Below are positions 16,534-25,720 of a DNA stretch of 64,000 nt, in pieces. Position 1 is the first letter of the stretch; every line of letters starts with the position of its first letter. The stretch is from contig NZ_DF968085.1 of the NCBI RefSeq assembly GCF_001047135.2, forward strand, positions 1 through 64,000, given 5' to 3'. The position numbers were made by a program, and so were the translations under genes. The notes beneath the pieces were generated by a model. That model worked only from the letters and a program-made list of their open reading frames with translations, was not told where the DNA came from and searched no databases. The stretch comes from Fructobacillus tropaeoli (GTDB taxonomy: Bacteria; Bacillota; Bacilli; Lactobacillales; Lactobacillaceae).

Positions 16534-17469
16534 TTACTTTTGTTCTGCCTTGTATTGCTCAGCTTCCGCTGGTGTTGCCAAGACAAAGTGACCAGGTTCA
16601 ACTTCAACCATTTTCCGTTCCTGTCCATCCTTTTCGAAGCTGGCATCGTATGGCTTAATCACACGCTGCTTTTCAACGATTGGATCAGGTTCGGGCACAG
16701 CCGAAAGCAAACTCTTGGTATATGGGTGCAATGGATGGTTATAAACTTCATCCGCAGTACCCAATTCAACCAACTTTCCCCAGTGCATCACACCGATTCG
16801 GTCAGAGATGTACTTGACCATGGCCAAATCGTGGGCAATAAAGAGGTAAGTCAATTTGTTTTGCTTTTGCAAATCAGCCAACAAGTTGACAACCTGGGCC
16901 TGAACAGAAACGTCCAAGGCCGAGATTGGTTCATCGGCAATGATAAACTTTGGCTGAACAGCCAACGCACGGGCAATTCCGATTCGTTGCTTCTGTCCAC
17001 CAGAGAATTCGTGTGGGTATCGTGAGGCGTGGTCCTTGTTCAAGCCAACCAGCTTCAACAATTCCAATACCTTCGCTTCGCGTTCGGCACGCTTCTTGCT
17101 GTAACCAACCTGGTCAAGACCTTCACCAATGATATCTTCAACCCGCAAACGGCCGTTCAATGAGGCCTGTGGGTCCTGGAAAATCATTTGCGCTTGCTTA
17201 CGAAAGTCCTTCATCCCCTGCTTTTTCAACTGACCCAAATCTTGGCCATCAAAAGTAATGGTTCCTGAGTCTTGGTTGTAAAGCTTCAGAATCGTCCGAC
17301 CAATCGTCGTCTTTCCTGAGCCTGATTCCCCAACCAAACCAAAAGTCTCTCCTTCGTAAATATCAAAGGAAATCTCATCAATGGCCTTGGTGGCGTTGCT
17401 TTTACCAGCGTTAAAAGTCAGGTTCAAGTCCTTAATTTCAACTAATTTCTTTGCATCTGGATTTTGCAT
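16534..17469 (-). CDS. oppF: oligopeptide ABC transporter ATP-binding protein OppF
   Basis: One of two ATPases that power oligopeptide uptake. The 311-residue protein shows Walker A GESGSGKTTI, Q-loop MIFQDPQASLNGRL, signature LSGGQ-type FSGGQKQRIGIARAL, Walker B FIIADEPISALDV and the H-loop FIAHDL. The C-terminal oligopeptide/dipeptide-specific domain is present (PLHPYTKSLLSAVPEPDP). The ATG overlaps the oppD stop by one base and has GAGGGGG seven bases upstream. Last gene of oppABCDF. Confidence 0.95.
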   Translation of the reverse strand: MQNPDAKKLVEIKDLNLTFNAGKSNATKAIDEISFDIYEGETFGLVGESGSGKTTIGRTILKLYNQDSGTITFDGQDLGQLKKQGMKDFRKQAQMIFQDPQASLNGRLRVEDIIGEGLDQVGYSKKRAEREAKVLELLKLVGLNKDHASRYPHEFSGGQKQRIGIARALAVQPKFIIADEPISALDVSVQAQVVNLLADLQKQNKLTYLFIAHDLAMVKYISDRIGVMHWGKLVELGTADEVYNHPLHPYTKSLLSAVPEPDPIVEKQRVIKPYDASFEKDGQERKMVEVEPGHFVLATPAEAEQYKAEQK

Positions 17470-18521
17470 TACTTGGCCCCCTCATTTTCTAAGGTCTGCC
17501 AAAATGCTTGGCGACGCTGAATCTCAAGTGGTGGTGTTACCTTTGGTGCCCGATCATCTAAGAGCCATGTGGCTGCAAAATGAGTTGGTGACACTTCAAA
17601 GAGTGGTGGTTGCTTTTCATGATCGATTGCCAAACCATAGACGTTTCGATCCGCAAAAGCATCACCCTTGGGTGGGTAAAGCAAGTCCGGTGGTGTACCC
17701 GGGATGGCTTGCAAGGTACCAGACTCCGTCTTCGTTGATGGCATTGAACCCAACAATCCCCATGTATATGGATGTTGTGGATTATAGAAGACTTCGTTCA
17801 CCAGGCCTGTTTCAACAATCTTACCGGCATACATAACAGCCACTCGATCGGCAATTCCAGCTACGACACCCAAATCGTGGGTGATAAAGATAATCGCCGT
17901 GTTGTTCTTCTTTTGCAACTTCTTCAAGACCTGCAAGATTTGGGCCTGAATCGTCACATCCAAGGCAGTCGTTGGTTCATCAGCAATCAAAACCTTTGGA
18001 TCAGCGGCCAGCGCAATGGCGATAACGGCACGCTGACGCATTCCACCAGACCATTGGTGAGGATAATCATTGATATGTTCTTCGGCATTTGGAATACCAA
18101 CATCCTTCATCAGTTGCAAGGCTTTCTTGAGTGCCTCGGCCTTTTCAACTTCGTGATGCTTCATGATTGGTTCCGCAATCTGGTTGCCAATCTTCATCGT
18201 TGGGTCTAATGAAGTCATTGGATCCTGAAAGACCATGGCGACTTCAGAGCCACGATAACTTTCCCATTCTTTTTCAGACAATTTGGCCAAATTCTTACCG
18301 TTGTAGAGAATTTGACTCTCTTCACCTAATTCAGCGTTTTGAGCATTTAGACCGAGGAGGGTCTTTGTCGTCACTGATTTACCAGAACCAGATTCCCCAA
18401 CAATAGCAAGGGTTTCGCCAGCATTTAAATCAAAATTAACGCCTCGAATCGCCTGGATTTTTCCAGCATAAGTGTTAAAGTCCACGCGGAGGTCTTTTAC
18501 TTGTAAAATTGGTGCTACCAT
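17469..18521 (-). CDS. oppD: oligopeptide ABC transporter ATP-binding protein OppD
   Basis: Second ATPase of the oligopeptide importer, 350 residues. Walker A GESGSGKSVT, Q-loop MVFQDPMTSLDPTM, signature SGGMRQRAVIAIAL, Walker B VLIADEPTTALDV and H-loop FITHDLGVV are visible, plus the C-terminal HPYTWGLLGSMPS region. The ATG at 18521 has GGAGG five bases upstream, and its site overlaps the end of oppC; the open frame upstream of it lies within oppC and is not coding. Coupled to oppC and oppF. Confidence 0.95.
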   Translation of the reverse strand: MVAPILQVKDLRVDFNTYAGKIQAIRGVNFDLNAGETLAIVGESGSGKSVTTKTLLGLNAQNAELGEESQILYNGKNLAKLSEKEWESYRGSEVAMVFQDPMTSLDPTMKIGNQIAEPIMKHHEVEKAEALKKALQLMKDVGIPNAEEHINDYPHQWSGGMRQRAVIAIALAADPKVLIADEPTTALDVTIQAQILQVLKKLQKKNNTAIIFITHDLGVVAGIADRVAVMYAGKIVETGLVNEVFYNPQHPYTWGLLGSMPSTKTESGTLQAIPGTPPDLLYPPKGDAFADRNVYGLAIDHEKQPPLFEVSPTHFAATWLLDDRAPKVTPPLEIQRRQAFWQTLENEGAK

Positions 18522-18531
18522 GAAGGCCTCC

Positions 18532-19554
18532 TTATTCATCCGCCATCTTTGGATCAAAAGCATCGCGCAAACCATCACCCAAGAGGATGAAAGCCAATGA
18601 TACCAAGACCAAGACAACTGATGGAATCAAAATCTGATATGGGTAGTATTGCAACATGTTCTGTCCATCAGTAATCAATGTTCCCAGTGAGGCAGTTGGT
18701 GCCTTAACACCCAAATTGATAGCTGACAAAACAGCTTCGAACATGATGGCAGATGGAATCGTCATCATGATTTGCACGATAATTGTTCCAGACATGTTTG
18801 GTACCAAGTGCTTCAAAGCAATCTTTGGTCCAGACTCACCCAAAGTCTTGGCCGCCAGGACGAAATCACGTTCCTTATAAGTTAAAGTTAAATTACGAAC
18901 CTGACGGGCCATTCCGGTCCAACTGGTCAAAGCAATGGCTAAAATAATTGACCACATACTTGAACCAAAAAGCATGGCCAGCAGGGTCACAACAACCAAG
19001 TTTGGGATGGCTGAAATCACTTCAATCACACGTTGCAAAACGGTATCAACCCAACCGCCAAGCCAACCGGAGATTAACCCGTAGCCAACACCAATCAAAA
19101 GGTCAATGGCTGTGGCAACGATGGCAATAAAGAGTGAAATTCTCAAACCAACCGTCACACGCTTGGCCACTGAACGGCCAAGGTTATCCGTTCCCAAAAT
19201 AAAGTTTTGGTCAACATCGTTCTTAGCATAAACATCAACCGACTCAGTAGCACCTGGAGTGGTCATATTGCCATCCCAACCTGGAATTGGCAAACCTGAC
19301 TTTGGTGGCAAATTCTTATATTTAGCGGTACCCGTATCAAATTGGTTCGCTGAATTTTGGCTAACAAGTGGTATTGAAATCAGCGCATAGAGCATAACCA
19401 AAACCAAGAAAACCAAACTGACAACTGCTAATTTATTCTTACGAAGACGGTGCCAAACGCTTTGCCAAGTCGACAAAGCGGGCTTCACGATATTTTCGCT
19501 GGCCGACTTATCTTCAATCCCAACGAGGGAAAATTCATTTTGTACTTCTTCCAT
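18532..19554 (-). CDS. oppC: oligopeptide ABC transporter permease OppC
   Basis: Inner-membrane permease of the BPD type, 340 residues. A long N-terminal cytoplasmic part and first helix (KLAVVSLVFLVLVMLYALI) lead to an extracytoplasmic loop with FILGTDNLGRSVAKRV, then five more helices. The EAA coupling loop is around AAKTLGESGPKIALKHLVPN. Contacts OppD/OppF on the inside. The ATG has a GGAG-type site in the nine bases after the oppB stop. Confidence 0.94.
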   Translation of the reverse strand: MEEVQNEFSLVGIEDKSASENIVKPALSTWQSVWHRLRKNKLAVVSLVFLVLVMLYALISIPLVSQNSANQFDTGTAKYKNLPPKSGLPIPGWDGNMTTPGATESVDVYAKNDVDQNFILGTDNLGRSVAKRVTVGLRISLFIAIVATAIDLLIGVGYGLISGWLGGWVDTVLQRVIEVISAIPNLVVVTLLAMLFGSSMWSIILAIALTSWTGMARQVRNLTLTYKERDFVLAAKTLGESGPKIALKHLVPNMSGTIIVQIMMTIPSAIMFEAVLSAINLGVKAPTASLGTLITDGQNMLQYYPYQILIPSVVLVLVSLAFILLGDGLRDAFDPKMADE

Positions 19555-19563
19555 GTTCTCCCC

Positions 19564-20481
19564 CTACTTCAACCGAACTCGTGGATCAACGATTGCCGTC
19601 AAAATATCGGTAATCAAGATGCAGACCATCAACATCGCCGCATAAACAATAGTGGTTCCCATAATAACCGGATAATCCTTTGTTGGAATTGAGGAAACAA
19701 ACTGTTGCCCAATTCCAGGAATTGAAAAGATGTTTTCAACCAAAGTTGATCCGGTCAACAGGTTGGCAACCATTGGACCAATCAGCGTCAAAATCGGAAT
19801 CATCGAGTTCCGGTAAGCGTGCTTACGGATTAACTGTGTTCCGGTCAATCCCTTCGCCCGGGCCAGTTGGATATAATCCGAATGCAAAACATCAATCATT
19901 TCGGAACGAACAAATCGCGTAGTCGTTGCCGCAGGGCCAACAGCTAAGGCCAAAGTTGGCAAAATTGTTTCGGAGAAGCTATCACCCCAACCGGAAACTG
20001 GCAACCAACCAAGGTTGTAACCAAAGACGTAAAGCAAGACGATGGCTAAGATAAAGGAAGGAACCGAGATTCCCAGAGTGGAAATAATTCCCAAGAAACC
20101 ATCCGTCTTCTTATTCTGGTTCTTAGCAGAAACCGCTCCGAACCAAAGGCCAAGCAAGATTCCAACAACTAAAGCTTGCAAACCAAGTTGCGCAGAAACT
20201 GGCAATCGTTGACCAATCAGCGTTGAAACTGATTGGTTCTGGTACTGATAAGAAGTACCAAGGTCACCATGCAACAGATTAACAAGGTAATCAAAGTATT
20301 GAACCAGAACGGGTTTATCCAAACCATAGGTTTGATTCAATTGGGCAATTGCCGAGGCCGACAAATGCGGGTTATTATACGGTGTTCCTGGCAAAATCTG
20401 CATCAAGAAGAACGTGGCCGTAACCACAATCCACAACGTGACTAGCAGGATTAACACTCGTTTTAAAATGTATTTGGCCAT
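19564..20481 (-). CDS. oppB: oligopeptide ABC transporter permease OppB
   Basis: Inner-membrane permease partner of OppC, 305 residues. The N-terminal helix (VLILLVTLWIVVTATFFLM) and QILPGTPYNNPHLS segment are typical, as is the EAA loop YIQLARAKGLTGTQLIRKHAYRN near the centre; six hydrophobic segments are visible. AGGAGAGT lies upstream of the ATG. It is separated from oppA by 185 bases containing a long-armed hairpin, which may reduce read-through. Confidence 0.94.
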   Translation of the reverse strand: MAKYILKRVLILLVTLWIVVTATFFLMQILPGTPYNNPHLSASAIAQLNQTYGLDKPVLVQYFDYLVNLLHGDLGTSYQYQNQSVSTLIGQRLPVSAQLGLQALVVGILLGLWFGAVSAKNQNKKTDGFLGIISTLGISVPSFILAIVLLYVFGYNLGWLPVSGWGDSFSETILPTLALAVGPAATTTRFVRSEMIDVLHSDYIQLARAKGLTGTQLIRKHAYRNSMIPILTLIGPMVANLLTGSTLVENIFSIPGIGQQFVSSIPTKDYPVIMGTTIVYAAMLMVCILITDILTAIVDPRVRLK

Positions 20482-20573
20482 TTTAATGACTCTCCTAGCG
20501 CTATAACGAAATTATCGTTGTTGGTTTAAACTAATTTAATATGGCCTTTTTAGAAAGACACGCTTCACATCAA

Positions 20574-20633
20574 AGGCAGGTCACATAAAGGGTGTCCATT
20601 ATGATACGGGACGTCTCTCTCAATGACCTGCCT
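20574..20633 (-). other. long-arm hairpin between oppA and oppB
   Basis: Perfect 10-bp arms AGGCAGGTCA (20574-20583) and TGACCTGCCT (20624-20633) enclose a 40-nt loop. No T run follows on the minus strand. It is placed where many binding-protein operons have an attenuating or mRNA-stabilising structure, so oppA message may exceed oppBCDF. Confidence 0.6.
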
Positions 20634-20666
20634 AGTGTATTCAAATTGAATAATTGTTAAATTACA

Positions 20667-22307
20667 TTACTTACGGTATGCCCGGGTAACATCTAATGGC
20701 AAACCAGCAGGGTTTGTCACAATGCCCTTAACATTTGGACGGGCCAATGAAGCACCCTTCCATGAAAGCAATGGGTTGATGTTTGCGGAATCCATCAAAG
20801 CCTTTTCAGCTGCCTTCCAGTCAGCGTCACGGGCAGATGGGTTGTTAGCATCCGTGCTTTCAGCCTTTGTCACGGCATCAATATAATCTTGGTTCTTAAA
20901 CTGACCGTTATTCATACCAGTGTCAGTTGCCTTGAACATGTCGTAGAAGGTTGAACCATCAGGATAATCACCGTTCCAGTTAGAAACAACAATATCAAAG
21001 TTACCGTTTTGTGAATCTTGCAAACGTTGCTTGAATGGCACAATCTTCTCAGTGATTGAAATTTGGTCACCAAACGTTGATTCGTAAGCTTGCTTCAAGT
21101 AGTCAACAGTGTTCTTAGCAATTGGGCTATCAGCATCCGTTTCAAGGGTAACACTCATCTTACCCTTGTTAACTTCCTTGATTCCTTCAGCGAAGAGTTG
21201 CTTTGCCTTTTCCTTGTCGTAAGTGTAGCCAGGAGCAACATAATTAGACAAGTCTTGACCATTTGCAGCCTTAACCAAGTTGTTTGAAACCAAACTCTTA
21301 GCGGCATCACGAGTTCCACCCGTTGCCTGTGAAGCCAAGTCCTTACGGTTAGTTGCCAAGTTCAAAGCTTCGCGAATCTTTTCGTTTTGCAAGAATGGGT
21401 TCTTAGCTTGGTTATACTCCAAATAAGTTGCTGAAGCCATTGCGCTATTCACAACATCCTTGTTGCTCTTGTTTGCTGAATACATTTCAGGTGAGTTAGT
21501 AATCGCAGCGCGGTCGATCTTACCTTGCTTGTACAACTTAATAGCAGTTTCAGGGTTCTTGATAACTTGCCAGTTAATCGTCTTTGTCTTCACATTCTTG
21601 GCGTCCCAATAGTTATCGTTCTTGACCATCTTGAACTTACCATTGGTTCCATTCCAGCCTTCGAACTTGTAAGCACCTGAATAGATTTGATTTGCTGCAG
21701 TTGTTCCATACTTAGAACCCTTTTCCTTAACGAAGGACTCCTTCTGTGGTGTGAACTGAGCAAAACTCAATAGGTACTTAAATTGTGGCATTGGCTTTTC
21801 CAAAGTGAAAGTCAATGTATTGCCATCAGCCTTAACACCCAAATCAGAAATCGGCTTCTTACCAGCCACGATGTCATCAGCATTCTTCACACCTGATGTC
21901 AGGTATGAATACTGTGAGGCAGTCTTTGGATCAGCAATTCGCTGCCATGAGTATACAAAGTCCTTAGCAGTCAAGGCGGAGCCATCTGACCACTTCAATC
22001 CAGAACGCAATTGAACGGTATAAGTCAAACCGTCTGATGAGACGCTATATGACTTAGCCAAGTCAGGGACAACGTCTCCCTTAGAATTTGTCCGTAACAA
22101 GTTGGCTTCCGTATTACCAAGAATCGTATCAGAATATTGGTCAGTCGCTTTCGACATATCCAATGTTTGAATATCAGTTGCCAAACCAAAGTTTAACGTT
22201 GATTTATCATCTGCGGGACTTGTGCCCCACCAGCCTGCAGCTCGAGAACCTCCAACTGCGACCAGAACAACGACTGCCGCAACAGTCCATTTCTGCCATC
22301 GTTTCAT
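20667..22307 (-). CDS. oppA: oligopeptide-binding protein OppA, without lipobox
   Basis: Extracellular peptide receptor of the ABC importer, 546 residues, family SBP_bac_5. Seen: KSTLNFGLATDIQTLDMSKA at the mature start, GDVVPDLAKSYSVSSDG, FVYSWQRIADPKTASQY and a NPFLQNEKIREALNLATNR segment. The N-terminus MKRWQKWTVAAVVVLVAVGG has a hydrophobic core but no cysteine, so the usual lipoprotein anchor is missing and the protein is either secreted or held by its uncleaved N-terminal helix. The ATG at 22307 has GGAGG seven bases upstream. First gene of the operon, with its own promoter. Confidence 0.94.
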   Translation of the reverse strand: MKRWQKWTVAAVVVLVAVGGSRAAGWWGTSPADDKSTLNFGLATDIQTLDMSKATDQYSDTILGNTEANLLRTNSKGDVVPDLAKSYSVSSDGLTYTVQLRSGLKWSDGSALTAKDFVYSWQRIADPKTASQYSYLTSGVKNADDIVAGKKPISDLGVKADGNTLTFTLEKPMPQFKYLLSFAQFTPQKESFVKEKGSKYGTTAANQIYSGAYKFEGWNGTNGKFKMVKNDNYWDAKNVKTKTINWQVIKNPETAIKLYKQGKIDRAAITNSPEMYSANKSNKDVVNSAMASATYLEYNQAKNPFLQNEKIREALNLATNRKDLASQATGGTRDAAKSLVSNNLVKAANGQDLSNYVAPGYTYDKEKAKQLFAEGIKEVNKGKMSVTLETDADSPIAKNTVDYLKQAYESTFGDQISITEKIVPFKQRLQDSQNGNFDIVVSNWNGDYPDGSTFYDMFKATDTGMNNGQFKNQDYIDAVTKAESTDANNPSARDADWKAAEKALMDSANINPLLSWKGASLARPNVKGIVTNPAGLPLDVTRAYRK

Positions 22308-22333
22308 TATGCTTCCTCCTCGGTACAACTTAA

Positions 22334-22372
22334 TGTTTGTTTAATCTTATCAGACAAACACACCGTTTTCAA
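22334..22372 (-). promoter_or_regulatory. promoter of oppA with dyad over the -10
   Basis: On the minus strand TTGAAA (22367-22372), 17 bases, TAAGAT (22344-22349). TGTTTGT (22334-22340) and ACAAACA (22354-22360) form a 7-bp inverted repeat that brackets the -10 box. A cre-like sequence (about 22384-22397) lies upstream of the -35. Confidence 0.6.
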
Positions 22373-22471
22373 ATAATTTTTTAATAAAAACGATTACTTT
22401 GTTGTTTCGTGGCCTAGTTTACCGCTTAAAATGCTCATTTTGACGGGATTTGTTATTTTTCCTAACATCAA

Positions 22472-22505
22472 AAAAGGATAATTTTGTTAACAAAATTATC
22501 CTTTT
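22472..22505 (-). terminator. terminator of the ABC-F gene
   Basis: A perfect 34-base palindrome: AAAAGGATAATTTTG and its complement meet at a central GTTAAC. T-rich on both sides; it lies between the ABC-F stop and the oppA promoter. Confidence 0.8.
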
Positions 22506-22532
22506 GGCCTTTATTATTCACTTTTATCTGCT

Positions 22533-24089
22533 TTATTCCGGATTTTCCTTGTAAGACAAAGCGGCCACGTTTAAAGTTTGATCCGCTAAATCCTTCGTAA
22601 AGGAAACTTCGTGGGAAACGATAATGGCATTACCTGGGAACGCCTTAATCGCCTTATACAAAGCTTGTTTCGTTTCTTCATCCAAGTGGTTCGTTGGCTC
22701 ATCAAGAATCAAGAAGTTCGAAGGCTTCATTTCCATAATGGCGAGCTTGACCTTCGTCTGTTCCCCTCCGGAAAGCTGGAACAACGGCTTTTGCGCATTT
22801 TCAGCATTAATACCGGCTCCTGCCAATCGTTGCCGCAATTCTTTTGGCAAAATCGTTGGGAATAAGTCCTGCATCGCTTGTAATGGCGTTTGCTGGTCGT
22901 TATCCCAGTCCAAGTCCTGGTCAAAGTAATTAACTACGGCTGATGGTGAAAATTCCACCTGACCGCCAAGAGAGGGAATTTCGCCCAAAATTGACTTAAT
23001 CAACGTCGACTTTCCTGCCCCGTTGAAACCAGCAAAGACAATCTTCTTTTCCGTTGTCAACGAGAATGACACTGGTTCCAAAATTGCCTGTTCATACCCA
23101 ACTGACAAATCAGTCACGGTCAAAGCGGCCGCCGACTGGGAATTGACATATGGGAAGTTAAACTTAGCCTTCAGGTTTTCTGAAGGTGGATCAACCTTAT
23201 CCATCCGGGCCAGCATCTTTTCACGAGACTTCGCCTGCTTAGAAGTTGAAGCCCGCGCCTTGTTTTTTGCAATGAACTTCTCAGCCTTGGCAATTTCAAC
23301 CTGCTGCTTCTCGTACTGACGCATTTGCTGTTCAGAACGTTCTTCCTTTTGGCGCATCGCCTTTTGGAAAGAACCACGATACTTGGTAATCTTACCAAAG
23401 GAAACATCAGCAATCGCGTTGGTCACTTTATCCAAGAAATCAAAATCGTGCGAAATAATCATGGCTGCGCCTTCAAAGCCCTGCAAAAAGCCTTCCAACC
23501 ATTCGATGTGGGAAACATCCAAATAGTTGGTGGGCTCATCAAGGATAATGACATCGTCATTTTCCAAGAGCAACTTGGCCAAAATAACCTTGGCACGCTG
23601 ACCACCGGACATGTGTTCCAATTCACGGTCACGACCGATGGCTTCCAAGCCCAAACCGGAAATAACCCGTTCGATTTCGGTATCAACGTCGTAAAAACCA
23701 GCCGCATCCAGTTCCTCTTGCAAGCGTCCTGCTCGCTCAAGCAGCTTATCATCGGCAGTAGCGGCGTACTTTTCGTACAATTCCGTTGCGCGATCCTGCT
23801 TATCATAGAGGTCCTTGTAAGCTGTATGCAAGAAATCAACCAGAGTCATCCCCTCTGGGATTTCTGCATACTGGTCCAAGTAGCCAATTTTCAGGTTTTT
23901 CGCCCAATCAATTCGACCTGATAGTGGCAAGACTTGCCCCGTCAAAATCCGAATCAAAGTTGACTTACCGGCCCCGTTTTGACCGACAATCCCCATGTGT
24001 TCGCCGGCTTGCAATTCCAAGTCAGCATCGTCATATAATGTTTTTTCTGCGTAGGCCATTGAGAGCCCACTTACTTCTAATAATGCCAT
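22533..24089 (-). CDS. ABC-F family ATPase
   Basis: Soluble twin-ATPase of the ABC-F class that acts on ribosomes, 518 residues from the chosen start, similar in layout to YbiT. First domain: Walker A GQNGAGKSTL, signature MSGGQRAKVILAKLL, Walker B VIILDEPTNYLDVSHIEW. The linker (about residues 240-305) is the P-site tRNA interaction motif, charged and coiled. Second domain: Walker A FNGAGKSTLIKSI, signature LSGGEQTKVKLAI, FLILDEPTNHLDEET. No membrane segment. The ATG at 24089 opens the conserved part but lacks a ribosome binding site; an in-frame ATG at 24131 has GAGGGGG eight bases upstream and may be the true start, adding 14 residues. Confidence 0.9.
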   Translation of the reverse strand: MALLEVSGLSMAYAEKTLYDDADLELQAGEHMGIVGQNGAGKSTLIRILTGQVLPLSGRIDWAKNLKIGYLDQYAEIPEGMTLVDFLHTAYKDLYDKQDRATELYEKYAATADDKLLERAGRLQEELDAAGFYDVDTEIERVISGLGLEAIGRDRELEHMSGGQRAKVILAKLLLENDDVIILDEPTNYLDVSHIEWLEGFLQGFEGAAMIISHDFDFLDKVTNAIADVSFGKITKYRGSFQKAMRQKEERSEQQMRQYEKQQVEIAKAEKFIAKNKARASTSKQAKSREKMLARMDKVDPPSENLKAKFNFPYVNSQSAAALTVTDLSVGYEQAILEPVSFSLTTEKKIVFAGFNGAGKSTLIKSILGEIPSLGGQVEFSPSAVVNYFDQDLDWDNDQQTPLQAMQDLFPTILPKELRQRLAGAGINAENAQKPLFQLSGGEQTKVKLAIMEMKPSNFLILDEPTNHLDEETKQALYKAIKAFPGNAIIVSHEVSFTKDLADQTLNVAALSYKENPE

Positions 24090-24226
24090 AAGATTTAGTT
24101 TACCACACTTTGCCATTACAAGCATGGTCAAGGCCCCCTCTTTGGGCTATACTGGATAAAAGAACATGACAAATCACTGTTCCTTGTTATTATAACGCGA
24201 ACCTGTTTCTTGGAGAATCAAAGTAG

Positions 24227-24556
24227 ATGAAAGCTCGTAAACTGAACCATAAAGAAATTCCCGCACAAGACCCCAATCGTGCCTTTCGTTTTTGGCGCGA
24301 CGTCTTTGACCTCCCTCAAAGTGGCGCTCAAACTGACCGCATCTTAGTGGTTGATCACGAAGACCTTACTTTTGTTCAGGGCCAACCGCGAGCTGATTTT
24401 GAACTCTTAGTACGTGACCACCTCCCTGAATTAAAAAAGCACTTAGCCAATAATTTTGTGGCAATCGAAAAAGAAGAAGCACGTTTTAACAATAAGGTCG
24501 CAGTCACAGTCAAGGACTCCGAGGGTAATACCGTGGTCATTGAAGCCAACGCCTGA
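24227..24556 (+). CDS. small VOC-superfamily (glyoxalase-like) protein
   Basis: A 109-residue single-module protein. FRFWRDVFDLPQ near the N-terminus, a central ILVVDHEDLTFVQG strand pair and the end VAVTVKDSEGNTVVIEA resemble one glyoxalase/bleomycin-resistance fold unit. The His/Glu metal ligands typical of glyoxalase I are not clearly placed, so enzymatic activity is uncertain. A GGAG lies 11 bases before the ATG and a TATAAC -10 box upstream. It stands alone between the divergent ABC-F gene and a tRNA. Confidence 0.65.
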   Translation: MKARKLNHKEIPAQDPNRAFRFWRDVFDLPQSGAQTDRILVVDHEDLTFVQGQPRADFELLVRDHLPELKKHLANNFVAIEKEEARFNNKVAVTVKDSEGNTVVIEANA

Positions 24557-24674
24557 TGTAACATCAACGAACTCACTAAAAAATTATTGAAAATATCCAT
24601 TTATTTTCGCTAAAAAGCTTGCTCAACTGCCATAACCATGATATACTATTTTTTGTTGTTTAAGACAACTCCAT

Positions 24675-24747
24675 GGTTAGTTAGCTCAGTTGGTAGAGCA
24701 ACGGACTCTTAATCCGTGGGTCCAGGGTTCGAGCCCCTGACTGACCA
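24675..24747 (+). tRNA. tRNA-Lys (anticodon CUU)
   Basis: A complete cloverleaf can be drawn: acceptor GGTTAGT/ACTGACC, D arm GCTC/GAGC, anticodon stem ACGGA/TCCGT with loop CTCTTAA, T arm CAGGG/CCCTG with loop TTCGAGC, discriminator A. The anticodon CTT reads AAG. The 3' CCA is not encoded. Confidence 0.96.
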
Positions 24748-24754
24748 CTACAGT

Positions 24755-24786
24755 AATCCTTGAGGAATTCCTCAAGGATTTTTTTG
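24755..24786 (+). terminator. terminator of tRNA-Lys
   Basis: AATCCTTGAGG and CCTCAAGGATT form an almost loopless palindrome around AATT, followed by seven T's. Confidence 0.9.
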
Positions 24787-24833
24787 TGTCTTAAAAATTG
24801 TTTACTTAACCTGATTTTTTTAAATCAAGCATC

Positions 24834-24875
24834 AAAAAAAGCTAATGACACCATCTCTGGTTTCATTAGCTTTTT
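24834..24875 (-). terminator. terminator of the LysM/amidase gene
   Basis: GCTAATGA and TCATTAGC arms with A run and T run outside; it lies just after the amidase stop and could work in both directions. Confidence 0.85.
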
Positions 24876-25374
24876 AACTACTTATATCTGTCGGTAAACA
24901 TAGTATGCCAGACTACCGCCATTGGCATTTGCCGTGTAATTATAGGCTGCGTCATAATTCCATTCTTGAACAGCCGTACCCGTTTGGCCACCCGTTACGT
25001 AGTTAACGGAAATGGCGCGGGCATTTGGATCGTTTGAGACAATAATTTGAACGTGACCAGCAGATCCACCTGAGGCACCTTGCTGACCCCAAATAACGAT
25101 ATCACCACGTTGTGCATCCCATGGTGTATTCGTTGAAATCAGTTGATAACCGTTTTGTTCCAAATAACCGTGCAAAGAGTCCGTATTGTACAGGTAAGCA
25201 GGCTTTGATGCACCGGCCTCATACAAGGCTTCTGTCATCGCACCAGAACAATCGGCCGTGCCATCGGCACCATTACGCGATCCCGTCATGGAATAAGTCA
25301 ACTTTCCCTGATGGTCATAGAACCAATTAATTACCTGATCCGTGTTGACCTTATTCGCAGTAGCAGTCGGCTGC

Positions 25375-25720
25375 ACTGCTACGCTTGTTGAAGCTGGGGC
25401 CTGTGAAGTAGTTGCCTGTGACGTTACTTCTTGAGAAGCCGGTGCCTCTGAAACGACAGCCTGTGAGGCAGGTGCTTGGGATGCCACTGCTTGTGAAGCG
25501 GGCTCTTGAGAAGTAGCAGCCTCCGATGACGCTTCTTGTGAGCTTGATGCCTGCGATGTAGCTACTTCAGAATTAGTAGCCTGTGAAGTGGCCGCCTGAG
25601 AGCTTTGTGCCTGAGAGGTAACTGCTTCTGAATTGGCTACTTGCGAAGTACCAGCCTGTGAAACAGTAGCCTGCGAGCTAGGTGCCTGTGAAGCTGCAGC
25701 TTGCGCCTGACTCAACGACT
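25375..25720 (-). repeat. SQA low-complexity repeat in the amidase linker
   Basis: More than twenty units of the form xxSQA/xxSEA follow each other with a 15- or 30-base rhythm on the DNA. The linker probably spans the wall; such tracts expand and contract easily. Confidence 0.75.

Noticed and set aside
23325-23921. Open frame of 198 codons on the plus strand
   Set aside because: Antisense to the ABC-F gene, whose codon pattern explains the openness; no start signal.
25375-25720. CRISPR-like periodicity
   Set aside because: The repetition is in-frame SQA codons of a protein linker with short, uneven units and no spacers.
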